Positions 9,472 through 19,007 of a stretch of 64,000 bases of DNA are shown one piece after another. This stretch comes from Caballeronia humi (GTDB taxonomy: Bacteria > Pseudomonadota > Gammaproteobacteria > Burkholderiales > Burkholderiaceae). The stretch lies in the NCBI RefSeq assembly GCF_001544475.1, contig NZ_FCNW02000020.1, positions 38,314-102,313 of the forward strand, in the 5' to 3' direction. Positions within the stretch are counted from its first letter, which is position 1, and each line of letters starts with the position of its first letter. Made by a program: the position numbers and the translations under genes. Below the pieces are notes generated by a model that saw nothing but the letters and a program-made list of their open reading frames with translations, was not told the origin of the DNA and searched no databases.

Positions 9472-10878
9472 ATGCACAACGATCTGGATTTCGTGATCCG
9501 TCACGCCGACGTCGTCACCGCGTCGGACCGCTTCACCTGCGACATCGGCATTCGCGACGGTCGCGTGGCCATGCTCGGACAAGGCTTGCCCGAAGCGCCG
9601 CGCGAACTGGATGCAAGCGGCATGCTGGTGCTGCCGGGCGGCGTCGACGGCCACTGCCATCTCGATCAGCCGATGCCCGACGGCTTGCGCATGGCCGACG
9701 ACTTTCTCACCGGAACGCGCTCGGCGCTTTGCGGCGGCACGACCACGGTGATTCCGTTTGCCGCGCAGGCGAAGGGGCAATCGCTGCAGGCGGCGGTGGA
9801 CGATTACCATCGCCGGGCGGAGGGCCGCGCGCTCATCGACTACGGTTTTCACCTGATCGTCGCCGATCCCACGCCGCATGTGCTCGCAGAAGAGCTGCCG
9901 CGTCTGATTGCCAGCGGCTACACGTCGTTCAAGGTCTACATGACTTACGACGACCTCAAGCTGAACGATCGCCAGATGCTCGACGTACTCACGGTCGCCC
10001 GCGAACATGGCGCGCTCGTAATGGTCCATGCAGAGAACTCGGACTGCATCGGCTGGCTCACCGAGCGGCTGCTGGGCAGGGGCATTCAGGCACCGCACGC
10101 ACACGCGCTCGCGCGGCCCGCCGTGGTCGAGCGCGAGGCGACGCATCGCGCGATCGCGTTCGCGGAACTGGTCGACGTGCCGATTCTCATCGTGCACGTA
10201 TCGGGCGCCGATGCGATCGAGCAAATCCGTTGGGGGCAGTCGCGCGGCCTGCCGATCCTCGCGGAGACGTGCCCGCAGTACATGTATCTGACGGCCGACG
10301 ATCTCGGCTGCGGCGAATACGAAGGTGCGAAGTGCGTATGCAGCCCGCCGCCGCGCGATCCCGCGAATCAGAACGCGGTGTGGAAGGCATTGCGTCAGGG
10401 CGTGTTCTCGCTGGTGTCGTCCGATCACGCGCCCTTCTCGTACGACGATCCTCAAGGAAAAAAACCGGGCGGCAAGGAAGTGTCGTTCGAACACATTCCG
10501 AACGGCATTCCCGGGCTCGAGACTCGCTTGCCTCTGCTCTTCCGAGGCGTGAAAGAAGGACGCATCTCGCTGCATCAGTTCGTGGAACTGACCTCGCTCA
10601 AGCCCGCGAAACTCTATGGCCTCTATCCGAGAAAAGGCACGATTGCGGTCGGAGCGGATGCGGACATTGTCGTGTGGGATCCGGAGAAGCGCGTGACGAT
10701 CGCCAATGCCTCGTTGCATCACGCCGTCGACTACACGCCCTATGAAGGCATCGAAGTGATCGGCTGGCCGCGCCATTGCTTCTCTCGCGGCGAACTGCTC
10801 GTGGAGGACGGCAGGCTTCTGAACGCCCAAGCGGGACGCGGACGGTTTCTCGCCGCAGGCAAACCCAATCTCGACTGA
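9472..10878 (+). CDS. Dihydropyrimidinase / D-hydantoinase family amidohydrolase
   Basis: A 468-residue cyclic amidohydrolase expected to open a hydantoin, dihydropyrimidine or similar ring to the N-carbamoyl amino acid. The binuclear metal site is intact: DGHCHLDQ (His61, His63), the lysine to be carbamylated in SFKVYMTY (Lys154), MVHAEN (His186), IVHVSG (His242) and SSDHAPFSY (Asp318). It is preceded by AAAGGAACGAGGCC. No N-carbamoylase gene is seen in the operon, so the ring-opened product may be handled elsewhere. The GntR regulator, MFS importer and racemase-like protein are its functional partners. Confidence 0.93.
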   Translation: MHNDLDFVIRHADVVTASDRFTCDIGIRDGRVAMLGQGLPEAPRELDASGMLVLPGGVDGHCHLDQPMPDGLRMADDFLTGTRSALCGGTTTVIPFAAQAKGQSLQAAVDDYHRRAEGRALIDYGFHLIVADPTPHVLAEELPRLIASGYTSFKVYMTYDDLKLNDRQMLDVLTVAREHGALVMVHAENSDCIGWLTERLLGRGIQAPHAHALARPAVVEREATHRAIAFAELVDVPILIVHVSGADAIEQIRWGQSRGLPILAETCPQYMYLTADDLGCGEYEGAKCVCSPPPRDPANQNAVWKALRQGVFSLVSSDHAPFSYDDPQGKKPGGKEVSFEHIPNGIPGLETRLPLLFRGVKEGRISLHQFVELTSLKPAKLYGLYPRKGTIAVGADADIVVWDPEKRVTIANASLHHAVDYTPYEGIEVIGWPRHCFSRGELLVEDGRLLNAQAGRGRFLAAGKPNLD

Positions 10879-10888
10879 GGTGCAAAAA

Positions 10889-12064
10889 ATGAAACTGATC
10901 CTGACTTCGGTGGCGGCGTCATTATTGTGCGTCGCCGCGCATGCCGCTGGCGACTCGTCGAAAGACATGCCCACGGTTGTGCCCGAATCGGTCGGCGTCG
11001 ATTCTGCGCCGCTCGTGCACCTGTCCGAGTGGTTGCGCGCCGGCAAGATGGACGTGCGCAGCCTCGTCGTCGTGAAGGACGGCAAGATCGTGTTCGAGCG
11101 CTATGGGGACGGCCTCACGCGCGACAACAACTACGAGCTCTATTCGGTCACGAAGACTATTACGTCATTGCTCGTCGGTGTGCTGGAGGGGCAGGGCAAG
11201 CTGAGCCCGACCACCAGAGTTGCGCCGTTGATCGCGAAAGCGCGGCCCGATCTCGCGTCGCAACTCGCAGACAAGCAGGACATCGAGCTGCGCCACCTGA
11301 TGTCGATGTCGAGCGGCCTCAGCTATCAAACGCGCGAAGGCACCGATCCGCTCTACTACGGCGCGCCAGACCGGTTGCGCGTCGCGGTGACGGCCCGCGC
11401 CGCGAAGGCGCCCGGTACGGACTTCGATTACATCGACGTGAATCCGGTATTGGCCGGCACGGCAGTCAGCGTCGCCGCGCACGAACGTGAGGACCGTTTC
11501 GCCGAAGCGAAACTCTTCAAGCCGCTCGGCATGTCGCACTACCGCTGGACGGGCGTCGACGAGACGGGCGCAGTCGCGGGCGGCTGGGGTCTGCGTCTGC
11601 GCGCAATAGACATGGCGAAGATCGGCATGCTGATGCTCGACGACGGTCGCTGGCAAGGCAAGCAGATCGTCCCGCAAGCATGGATAAGGCAGATGAAGTC
11701 GCCCTCGCCGGCCGCCGCCGACTACGGCTACTACTGCTGGATTCAGCACGTCGTCGAGAAAGGACAGCCGGAATTCGGCGCGATGGGCTTCAAGGGCCAA
11801 TTCATCACCGTACTGCCCGCGCAGCATGCGGTCGTCGTGATGACGAGCCTCCTGCCGACGGATGGGGGCTTGCGTGATGCGACGTATCTCAACCAGTACC
11901 GTCACATGGTGAACGATTTCATCCTTCCCGCACTGACGCCATCGACCCGGCCGGTTGCGAGCGCATCCAAGACCGCAGCGCTGAAAGAAGAACTCGAACG
12001 CAGCAGCCGGACGCAGGGCGTGCCAGGCACCGCCGCTGCGTTCAACGACGCACCCGGGAGCTAG
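10889..12064 (+). CDS. Secreted serine hydrolase, beta-lactamase/esterase class C family
   Basis: A 391-residue protein with an N-terminal signal peptide (MKLILTSVAASLLCVAAHAA). It has the SxxK nucleophile motif SVTK in YELYSVTKTITSLL (about residue 95) and the second active-site region FDYIDVNPVLAG. Such class C beta-lactamase-related proteins are usually esterases or amidases in the periplasm. ATG 10889 was chosen over the GTG at 10880 because GAGGTG stands as ribosome-binding site 8 bases before it. The 10-base gap to the hydantoinase makes it the last gene of that operon; it may release a substrate from an ester or amide outside the cytoplasm. Confidence 0.85.
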   Translation: MKLILTSVAASLLCVAAHAAGDSSKDMPTVVPESVGVDSAPLVHLSEWLRAGKMDVRSLVVVKDGKIVFERYGDGLTRDNNYELYSVTKTITSLLVGVLEGQGKLSPTTRVAPLIAKARPDLASQLADKQDIELRHLMSMSSGLSYQTREGTDPLYYGAPDRLRVAVTARAAKAPGTDFDYIDVNPVLAGTAVSVAAHEREDRFAEAKLFKPLGMSHYRWTGVDETGAVAGGWGLRLRAIDMAKIGMLMLDDGRWQGKQIVPQAWIRQMKSPSPAAADYGYYCWIQHVVEKGQPEFGAMGFKGQFITVLPAQHAVVVMTSLLPTDGGLRDATYLNQYRHMVNDFILPALTPSTRPVASASKTAALKEELERSSRTQGVPGTAAAFNDAPGS

Positions 12065-12241
12065 GCGCGGTGAGTCCGTCATCGGCATGCCTGGAACGCA
12101 CGTCAATCAGACCGTTTGAACACGATGTATTCACCTGGTCCTTGCCTGCTTGGTCTCGGGACGCTTTATGAGCATTCGTTTCATCTGTCGGCGCTGGTCG
12201 AGCCGGTCCGTTCGATCCTTGGTGCGCAGCGGGCATCGCGC

Positions 12242-13369
12242 TCATGTTCCAAAGATGTACAGACTGCCCGCGTAAGATCGAACGAATTTATCGGGCATTT
12301 CCTTCTGCATCACCTCGATGAAGGTCTCTCCGGTGCAATGCATCGGAATGACGACATCGGGATTGATTTCTTTCAGGGCCGCTACGGTTTCGCGTACGTA
12401 GTCCACCTTGTGCGGCGCCAGATGGAATCCGCCCATCACCGCATGCACCTTGTCGATGCCGGACACTTCGACAGCCCGCTTTACCGAATTCACGACACCG
12501 CGATGGCTGCAAGACGTGATCACGACCAAACCGCGATTCTTGACGCTGAAGCAAGTAGCCAGTTCATGCTGAAAGTCGTCGGGCACGACCTTGGCAGTTT
12601 GCTTTTCCGCGGGGAGTTTGTCGGGATAGCAACCGATACCGTCTTTGACGCCGACCGTCATGCGCGTCGGTGCCAGTACTTTTTCGAACGATGTAGTCGG
12701 AATCGTGCCGGCGGTGAAAGCATGATCCGCCACGACAGAGGGATTTGGCGCGAAGACGATCTTCACTCCAGCGCCGAGCAGCGCATTTCGATCGAGATAG
12801 CCAAAGTCTTCCACTTTACCGGCGGTCCATTCGCGAGTGCAGAAGGTTTCTTCGCCGCCTACGTAGAGAGGAAGATTCGCGCGGAGTTTCCCCCGATTCT
12901 GTTTGAGAAAGCCGACTAACCCGCCGAAGTGGTCGTAGTGGCCATGGCTCAGGATCAGTGCATCGACAGATCGAGGCGAAATCCCGAGCATGGCGATATT
13001 GTTGTTCAACGCCTCCGGGGTGAATCCAAAATCTAGCAGGACGTTTCTCGTCTCATCGCCCCGTTTCGATTCGAGGTGCATCGCCAATCCGAATTCCTCA
13101 AGCAGGGATTTACCTGCCGGAGGCATACCGAAGCGCACGACCTCCACCTCCCCCACCTTCATATTCGGTGCGATAGCCAGGTGATAGCTATCTGTGACGA
13201 CTCGCACCGCGAGACGATCCACTTCGGGCACAGGTGTGTTCAGCGCGGCCGCGCGGGCAGACTTGATACTGCCAGGCGCACCGGCGAGGAGCGAGCTGAA
13301 CATCGCCGCTCCGCACGTGCATAAAATATCGCGCCGGGAAACCCGCGACGCCTCGGAACCTTGTGACAT
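12242..13369 (-). CDS. Tat-exported MBL-fold metallo-hydrolase
   Basis: A 375-residue protein with a twin-arginine-like leader (SRVSRRDILCTCGAAMF) followed by a metallo-beta-lactamase fold. Metal ligands are visible in LSHGHYDHFGG (HxHxDH), TSCSHRGVVN and MHCTGE near the C terminus. The group is related to 7,8-dihydropterin synthase-like MBL proteins; the substrate is unknown. ATG 13369 was chosen because an AGGAGG box lies just upstream; the longer open frame to 13456 has no such site. It ends about 180 bases from the convergent serine-hydrolase gene. Confidence 0.87.
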   Translation of the reverse strand: MSQGSEASRVSRRDILCTCGAAMFSSLLAGAPGSIKSARAAALNTPVPEVDRLAVRVVTDSYHLAIAPNMKVGEVEVVRFGMPPAGKSLLEEFGLAMHLESKRGDETRNVLLDFGFTPEALNNNIAMLGISPRSVDALILSHGHYDHFGGLVGFLKQNRGKLRANLPLYVGGEETFCTREWTAGKVEDFGYLDRNALLGAGVKIVFAPNPSVVADHAFTAGTIPTTSFEKVLAPTRMTVGVKDGIGCYPDKLPAEKQTAKVVPDDFQHELATCFSVKNRGLVVITSCSHRGVVNSVKRAVEVSGIDKVHAVMGGFHLAPHKVDYVRETVAALKEINPDVVIPMHCTGETFIEVMQKEMPDKFVRSYAGSLYIFGT

Positions 13370-13996
13370 GGTTGCCTCCTGTCGAGACCGAAGCGAACGG
13401 CTCTGACTTGGCGCAATCGGTTTGCGCCGACCGTACGCTCGTTGAGCGCTTTGCACGGCAGTCTGGGTTCACCGGCGTCTAGAGGAGAACGTGAACGCGG
13501 CGTTCCCTAAAGGAGCATTCCATCAATACTAGCGGCTCAGTATTCAATTGGTTGCTGCACTGTGACACTGACGCTGGTTTATGTGCCTCGATGATCTATC
13601 CAGCGGGGATGGCGCCAATGCTGCGGCGCGTTGGCGAAAAGCGAATCGCCTCGCTAACTAGTTAAGTGATGAACTCTGCGCAGGCTGCAAGGGTTTCCCG
13701 GTGGGAATCTGACATTTGCTGCTCGCACGGGGTGATGTGATCCACGAGCGCCTCCAATGCTGTTGAGCAACTGAAAGATGCCAACAGGCAAGATCTCGTT
13801 GTGTTGGATCGGGACACCATTCAGCTGCCCTGGGGCACGACCCCCAGACCCTATCCGGGCGATTGAACGGCTCGCCGCTCGCAAACGACCAGAAGTGATG
13901 CACGCTGCACCGATTCGACCGGTCGCCCGTGCAAGTACAATGACTCCGTGAACGCGCGTGCATCGGCGCACTCCCTGCAGGCGCAACGGAGACACC
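13370..13996 (+). other. Non-coding interval between MBL protein and SGNH hydrolase
   Basis: About 630 bases without a recognisable gene. A short plus-strand frame (13753-13866) reads NAVEQLKDANRQDLVVLDRD and ends at TGA, but has a stop just before it and no start, so it may be a gene remnant. TACAAT at 13936-13941 could be the -10 box for the SGNH gene; its -35 is weak. No repeats or RNA gene were recognised. Confidence 0.4.
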
Positions 13997-14881
13997 ATGA
14001 CAGGTCCGGCGAACAACCAATACGAGCGCTGGCAGGAACAGATCGAGCAGGATCTGAAGGCGCGCGTCAAGACACACCAGCACGACGTACTGCAGGCGAA
14101 AGCGCTGCACGCTCAGCCCGCCAGCGCGCCCGCTCCGCTCATCCTGATCGGCGACGGCGACTCCTGGTTCGACTATCCGCTCCCGGACCCGCTCCACGCC
14201 ACGGATGTTTTGCAGGCGCTCAGGGACACAGGCGACCCCGCCCCGATGATCCTCAAGCTCGCGCACTACAGCGACGCCACCACGACGCTCCTCGGCGTGA
14301 CCAAGCGCAAACGCCTCATCGCCCAGTTACAGGACCCGGCCAACGGACCGATCGACGCCCTGCTCTTCTCCGGCGGCGGCAACGACGTGGTCGGCGACCA
14401 GTTCCGCTTCTGGCTCAACGACGCGAGCGCAGTCGGCAACAACCCTGCGCAGGGCGTCGATGCCCAGCGCCTCGGCAACATCTTCGGCGTGGTCGAGAGC
14501 GCCTATCTCGACCTGATCCGTATCCGCGACCAGTTCGCGCCTCACGCGCCGATTTTCGTGCACGCGTACGACTTTGCGATTCCCTCCGGCGTCTCGGCCT
14601 GCCATCTCGCGGGGCCGTGGCTGCGCCCTTCTCTCGTTGATCGTGGCTGGTCGGGCCTTGCGCCCGGCACGCTGATCGTGAAGACGATCCTCGTCGAGTT
14701 CCGCGCGATGCTGCAGCGGCTCGCGAGCGTCCCCGCCCACGACATGGTGCTGGTCGAAACGCAGGGCACGCTCGCGCCGGGCGACTGGGCCAACGAACTG
14801 CACCCGACTGGCGCCGGCTTCGCCAGAATCGCCGACCGCTTCAGGGCCGCGCTCGCCACGCGGTTCGCGAATCGCATATGA
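13997..14881 (+). CDS. SGNH/GDSL-type hydrolase
   Basis: A 294-residue protein with the block I motif LILIGDGDSWFDYPLP, in which the GDS serine is the nucleophile. FSGGGNDVVGDQF provides the Gly/Asn oxyanion blocks, and ELHPTGAGFARIADRF carries the catalytic Asp/His pair (here as LHPTG). It is therefore an esterase or lipase of the SGNH fold. No signal peptide is visible. It stands 13 bases upstream of the TldD-like gene and is probably co-transcribed with it. ATG 13997 was chosen because of the CGGAGACACC just before it. Confidence 0.85.
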   Translation: MTGPANNQYERWQEQIEQDLKARVKTHQHDVLQAKALHAQPASAPAPLILIGDGDSWFDYPLPDPLHATDVLQALRDTGDPAPMILKLAHYSDATTTLLGVTKRKRLIAQLQDPANGPIDALLFSGGGNDVVGDQFRFWLNDASAVGNNPAQGVDAQRLGNIFGVVESAYLDLIRIRDQFAPHAPIFVHAYDFAIPSGVSACHLAGPWLRPSLVDRGWSGLAPGTLIVKTILVEFRAMLQRLASVPAHDMVLVETQGTLAPGDWANELHPTGAGFARIADRFRAALATRFANRI

Positions 14882-14894
14882 GAGACACGTACAC

Positions 14895-16334
14895 ATGCGA
14901 ACCGATATGACCATCGATCATGTCAGCACGCTGGCAAGCGCGGCGGACTTCTACTCGGTGCGCTTCGTCGACGAACGCACCGACGATCATCAGGTGCGCA
15001 ACGACGTCGCCCAGCCCGTGCGCCGCGTGCGCGACCGCGGCGCGATGCTCACCGCATGGCGCGGCGCCGGCGCGGGGTACGCAGCGACGCCCGACCTGTC
15101 CGCCGCGGGCCTGCAGGCGGCGCTCGACATCGCCACGCGTCGCGCCGGGTCGAGCACGCGTCTCTCACTCGTTGATCACCGGCACGCCGCGCGGCCGTCG
15201 CAAAGCGGCGTGTACGAGTCGCCGGGCACGACGACGGCGCTGCCGACACGGCCGGAATGGCTCGCGCGGCTCGCACACGAATGCGCGGCGGCACGGATCG
15301 ACGCGCGCATCGTCGAGCGCATCGCGTCCGTGCAGGTCACGGAAAGCGATCAGATCCTGATCACCAGCGACGGCGTGCGCATCGAGCAGCGCTTCAGGTT
15401 CGTGATGCCGCAATTCACGGTCGTAGCGCACGCTGACGGCGATACGCAGGTCCGCACGCTCGGCGGCGACTACGGGACGATCGCGCAAGGCGGCGTCGAG
15501 ATACTCGGCCATTTCGACTTCGATGGCGCGGGCGACCGGCTCTCGCGCGAAGCGCTCATGCTTCTCGCCGCACCGAACTGTCCGAGCGGCGCGCGCGACC
15601 TTCTCCTCATGCCCGACCAGATGATGCTGCAGATCCACGAATCGATCGGGCATCCGCTCGAACTCGATCGCATTCTCGGCGACGAGCGCAACTTCGCCGG
15701 ATCGAGCTTCGTGAAGCCGGCATTCTTCGGCACCTATCGATACGGCTCGTCGCTCCTGAACGTCACGTTCGATCCCGCCTTGCCCGGCGAAGCCGCTGCC
15801 TATGCGTTCGACGACGACGGCGCCGCAGCACGCAAGCACTACCTGATCCGCGACGGCGTGCTCGAGCGCGCGCTCGGTGGCACGCTCTCGCAGCAGCGCG
15901 CGGGGCTCGCGGGCGTCGCGAATTCGCGGGCATCGAGCTGGAACCGCCCGCCCATCGACCGCATGGCGAACCTCAATATCGAGCCGGGCGCGAGTTCACT
16001 GGATGAGATGATCGCCGGCATCGAACGCGGCATCCTCATGCGCACGAATACGTCGTGGTCCATCGACGATCATCGCAACAAGTTCCAGTTCGGCTGCGAA
16101 TTCGGGCAGTTGATCGAGAACGGCCAGCTCTCGCAGGTGGTGAGGCAACCGGGCTACCGGGGCATATCGGCAACGTTCTGGCAGAGCCTTGCCGCTGTCG
16201 GCAACGAGGACACGCGCGGCGTGTTCGGCACCGCGATGTGCGGCAAGGGCGAGCCGATGCAGATCGTGCGCGTGGGCCATGCGTCGCCCGCGTGCGTGTT
16301 CAGCGACGTGGATGTCTTCGGAGGCACGCGATGA
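14895..16334 (+). CDS. TldD-like zinc metallopeptidase subunit
   Basis: A 479-residue TldD/PmbA family protein, close to the 481 residues of TldD. It has the HExxxH zinc motif HESIGHP (His248-His253), followed by LELDRILGDERNFAG. The fold forms a heterodimer in which this subunit holds the protease site and a PmbA-like partner lacks it. Its stop overlaps the partner's start (ATGA). Classical TldD/E process leader peptides such as that of microcin B17; the target of this pair is unknown and I found no precursor-peptide gene next to it. Confidence 0.9.
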   Translation: MRTDMTIDHVSTLASAADFYSVRFVDERTDDHQVRNDVAQPVRRVRDRGAMLTAWRGAGAGYAATPDLSAAGLQAALDIATRRAGSSTRLSLVDHRHAARPSQSGVYESPGTTTALPTRPEWLARLAHECAAARIDARIVERIASVQVTESDQILITSDGVRIEQRFRFVMPQFTVVAHADGDTQVRTLGGDYGTIAQGGVEILGHFDFDGAGDRLSREALMLLAAPNCPSGARDLLLMPDQMMLQIHESIGHPLELDRILGDERNFAGSSFVKPAFFGTYRYGSSLLNVTFDPALPGEAAAYAFDDDGAAARKHYLIRDGVLERALGGTLSQQRAGLAGVANSRASSWNRPPIDRMANLNIEPGASSLDEMIAGIERGILMRTNTSWSIDDHRNKFQFGCEFGQLIENGQLSQVVRQPGYRGISATFWQSLAAVGNEDTRGVFGTAMCGKGEPMQIVRVGHASPACVFSDVDVFGGTR

Positions 16335-17671
16335 CGGCCGGGACGATCGACTGGCAGCACCACTTCACGATGCTTGCCGATGCCATCGAGCACCGGCTCG
16401 CCGCAGGCGAAACGGCGTTGACGACGCTTGCCGCCGAAGAATCGGACTTCGTGCGCTTCAATGCAGGCAAGGTGCGCCAGATCGGCCACGTGTCGCAGGG
16501 CACGCTGACCGTGCGGCTCATCGAAGACGAACGCCAGGCCTATTCGACGCTCACGGTGTGCGGCGACGCGCAGGCGGATGGCGAGGCCATCGCCGAAGCG
16601 CTCGCCGCACTGCGCGAGGCGCTGCGCGACGCGAGCCCCGATCCTCATTTGCTCGTCGATACCTCGGCGTGGACGCAGACCACGCGGCGCCGCGGTACGC
16701 TGCCGGATATCGAATCGCTCTTGAGCGCGGTCGAAAGAGGCGCAGCCGGGCTCGACTTCGTCGGCTTTTATGCAGGTGGATCGATGGCGCGCGGCTTTGC
16801 TTCGTCGAGCGGCAGCCGCGGCTGGTACGCGGTCGACAACTTCAATTTCAGTTGGTCCCTGTACGACGCCAGCGGGCGCGCGCTCAAGTCCAGCTACGCG
16901 GGCGAGGAATGGAGCGACGAGACCTTCGCGACGAAACTCGAAGCGGCCGCCGCGCGCATACCAGTGCTCGCTCGCACGCCGCGCGCACTGGACCCGGGGC
17001 TCTATCGCGCGTGGCTGGCGCCAGCCGCGCTCGTCGAATTGATCGGCACGGCTTCCTTCACGGCGTTCTCGGCCCGCCAGCAAGCGACGGCGCGCAGCGA
17101 ACTCTATCGACTCAATCGCGGGGAAATATCGCTGGACCCGCGCGTCATGCTGACCGAGGACCTTGATCTCGGCATCGCGCCGCGCTTCAGCGAAGACGGC
17201 TTCCAGCGCGAGACCGTGCCGCTCGTCGAGGCGGGCCGCAGCGCGCAGCAGCTCACGAGCGCGCGCACGGCCCGCGAATACGGGTTGCGCCCCAATGGCG
17301 CGCTCGCGAGCGAAATGCCGGTCTCGCTTTCGATGCAAGGCGGCGATCTCGCCGACGCCGACGTGCTCGCGGCGCTGGACACCGGGCTTTACATCGGCAA
17401 CCTGTGGTACGTGAACTTTTCCGACCGGATGGATTGCCGGCTGACCGGCATGACGCGCTTCGCGACGTTCTGGGTGGAGCGCGGGGAGATCGTCGCGCCC
17501 GTCGAGGCAATGCGCTTCGACGACAGCCTCTACCGGCTGCTCGGAAGCGAACTTGAGCACCTCGGCGCCACGCCCGAGTTGCTCCTGAACGACTGGACAT
17601 GGGGTGAGCGCTCGACCGGTGGCATGCAGCTGCCAGGGCTGCTCGCGCGCAGCTTCAGGTTGACGCTCTGA
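16331..17671 (+). CDS. PmbA/TldE-like subunit
   Basis: A 446-residue partner of the preceding TldD-like protein. It keeps the family architecture (AAEESDFVRFNAGKVRQIGH near the N terminus; GLYIGNLWYVNFSDRMDCRL near residue 360) but has no HExxxH motif, as expected for the non-catalytic half of the heterodimer. The 4-base ATGA overlap with the upstream gene implies translational coupling and a 1:1 ratio. It probably forms the proteolytic chamber with its partner in the cytoplasm. Confidence 0.88.
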   Translation: MTAGTIDWQHHFTMLADAIEHRLAAGETALTTLAAEESDFVRFNAGKVRQIGHVSQGTLTVRLIEDERQAYSTLTVCGDAQADGEAIAEALAALREALRDASPDPHLLVDTSAWTQTTRRRGTLPDIESLLSAVERGAAGLDFVGFYAGGSMARGFASSSGSRGWYAVDNFNFSWSLYDASGRALKSSYAGEEWSDETFATKLEAAAARIPVLARTPRALDPGLYRAWLAPAALVELIGTASFTAFSARQQATARSELYRLNRGEISLDPRVMLTEDLDLGIAPRFSEDGFQRETVPLVEAGRSAQQLTSARTAREYGLRPNGALASEMPVSLSMQGGDLADADVLAALDTGLYIGNLWYVNFSDRMDCRLTGMTRFATFWVERGEIVAPVEAMRFDDSLYRLLGSELEHLGATPELLLNDWTWGERSTGGMQLPGLLARSFRLTL

Positions 17672-17837
17672 ACGCCCGCGACGGCGTGCATGCAGGGTCG
17701 CCGATGTAGGGCGAACGCTTCATCGGCAGGCTGAGATTGGTACGCGCGTCCGCAAAGCGGGCCCGATTGACACAAACCAGGGCGCGTAGAATGAGATCGC
17801 TCCTTTGGGTCTCTACCGTCGTGCAAGAGGACATCCC

Positions 17838-18965
17838 ATGCTGCAGCCATTTGCATCATCCGATTCGTTCACGATTGGAGTCGAACTCGAAATCCAAGTC
17901 GTCAATACCCACGACTACAATCTGACGAAGGCAACAACGGAATTGCTGAATCGAGTGAGAGAGGAGACGTTTGCAGGGGCAATCAATCCGGAGACGACAG
18001 AGGGAATGATCGAGTTGTCGACCGGCATTTGCAGGAATTTCGATCAGGCGAAGAGCGAATTGCTGACCCTTCGCGATACGCTGGTACGGGCCGCCGACTT
18101 TCTGAATGTCGGCGTCTGCGGCGGAGGCACGAATTTCTTCCAGAATTGGTACGACCAGCGCTCCGACGGACGCGAACGTTCCGAGTACCTGATGGGGCTG
18201 TACGGGGCGCTCTACCAGCAATTCACGATCTTTGGGCAGCACGTGCATGTAGGCTGCCCGGACGCTGACTCGGCGCTCGTTCTCCTGCATTCGCTTTCGC
18301 GTTACGTCCCGCACTTCATAGCCCTGGCTGCTTCGTCTCCGTTTGTTCAGCGAACCGACACGAATTTCCAGTGCGCCCGTCTAAACTCAATCGCCCCATT
18401 TCCCTTGTCGGGGCGAGCGCCGTTCGTGACCGAGTGGTCTGAATTCGAACACTATTTTGATCGCATGACCAATACGGGTCTCGTCAAAAGCTTGAAGGAC
18501 TTTTACTGGGACATTCGTCCGAGCCCAGGGTATGGCACCGTCGAAGTACGTGTGATGGACACGCCGCTACGCGTCGAATGGGCGGCCGCGATTGCCGCTT
18601 ACATCCAGGCGCTTTCGCGGTATCTGCTGGTCGAGCAGCCTTTGCGCCTAAGCGAGCAGGATTACGACGTGTACCGGGCGAACCGGTTCATGGCCTGCCG
18701 CTACGGGTTGGATGGAACATGCGTGAACCCGGAGACGGGGAGTCGCGGCCCGATCAGAGGCGAAATTCTTGCCACCTTGGACGCGATCGCGAGCCATGCG
18801 CAAGTTCTGGGCGCGGAGGAAGGCCTGGATATCGTCAGGCGTACGGTGACTTCCGGTTTGAGCGATGCCATGCGGCTACGCCGTATCTATGGCGCGCACG
18901 ATTCGTTGCATGAAGTCGTCCGTCAGCAGTGTCAGATATGGCGTGGTGCGCAGATTCCGGACTAG
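17838..18965 (+). CDS. ybdK: YbdK-type carboxylate-amine ligase (glutamate-cysteine ligase 2 family)
   Basis: A 375-residue ATP-dependent ligase of the GCS2 family. Hallmarks are FTIGVELEIQVVNTHDYNL at the N terminus, IELSTGICRN, FGQHVHVGCPD and GTVEVRVMDTP, which together form the ATP/Mg and amino-acid pocket. YbdK makes gamma-glutamylcysteine weakly in vitro; the natural substrates are not firmly known. ATG 17838 follows AAGAGGACATCCC. A TTGACA/TAGAAT pair lies about 50-70 bases upstream, but the spacing of 14 is short for a standard promoter. Confidence 0.9.
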   Translation: MLQPFASSDSFTIGVELEIQVVNTHDYNLTKATTELLNRVREETFAGAINPETTEGMIELSTGICRNFDQAKSELLTLRDTLVRAADFLNVGVCGGGTNFFQNWYDQRSDGRERSEYLMGLYGALYQQFTIFGQHVHVGCPDADSALVLLHSLSRYVPHFIALAASSPFVQRTDTNFQCARLNSIAPFPLSGRAPFVTEWSEFEHYFDRMTNTGLVKSLKDFYWDIRPSPGYGTVEVRVMDTPLRVEWAAAIAAYIQALSRYLLVEQPLRLSEQDYDVYRANRFMACRYGLDGTCVNPETGSRGPIRGEILATLDAIASHAQVLGAEEGLDIVRRTVTSGLSDAMRLRRIYGAHDSLHEVVRQQCQIWRGAQIPD

Positions 18966-19007
18966 TCGTTGTATGTGCGTGGACGCAGCGATGAACCGGC
19001 ACTCCAT

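Noticed and set aside
8068..11085. A 1005-residue open frame on the minus strand across the racemase and hydantoinase genes
   Set aside because: It is antisense to genes with intact catalytic motifs and has the Arg/His/Ala-rich composition of GC-rich shadow frames.
13808..13816. TCGGGACAC, identical to a half of the parS-like palindrome
   Set aside because: It is a single half-site more than 12 kb from parB without its inverted partner; a 9-mer may occur by chance.
17766..17791. TTGACA and TAGAAT upstream of ybdK as a promoter
   Set aside because: Both boxes are good but the spacing is 14 bases, too short for a standard sigma-70 promoter.
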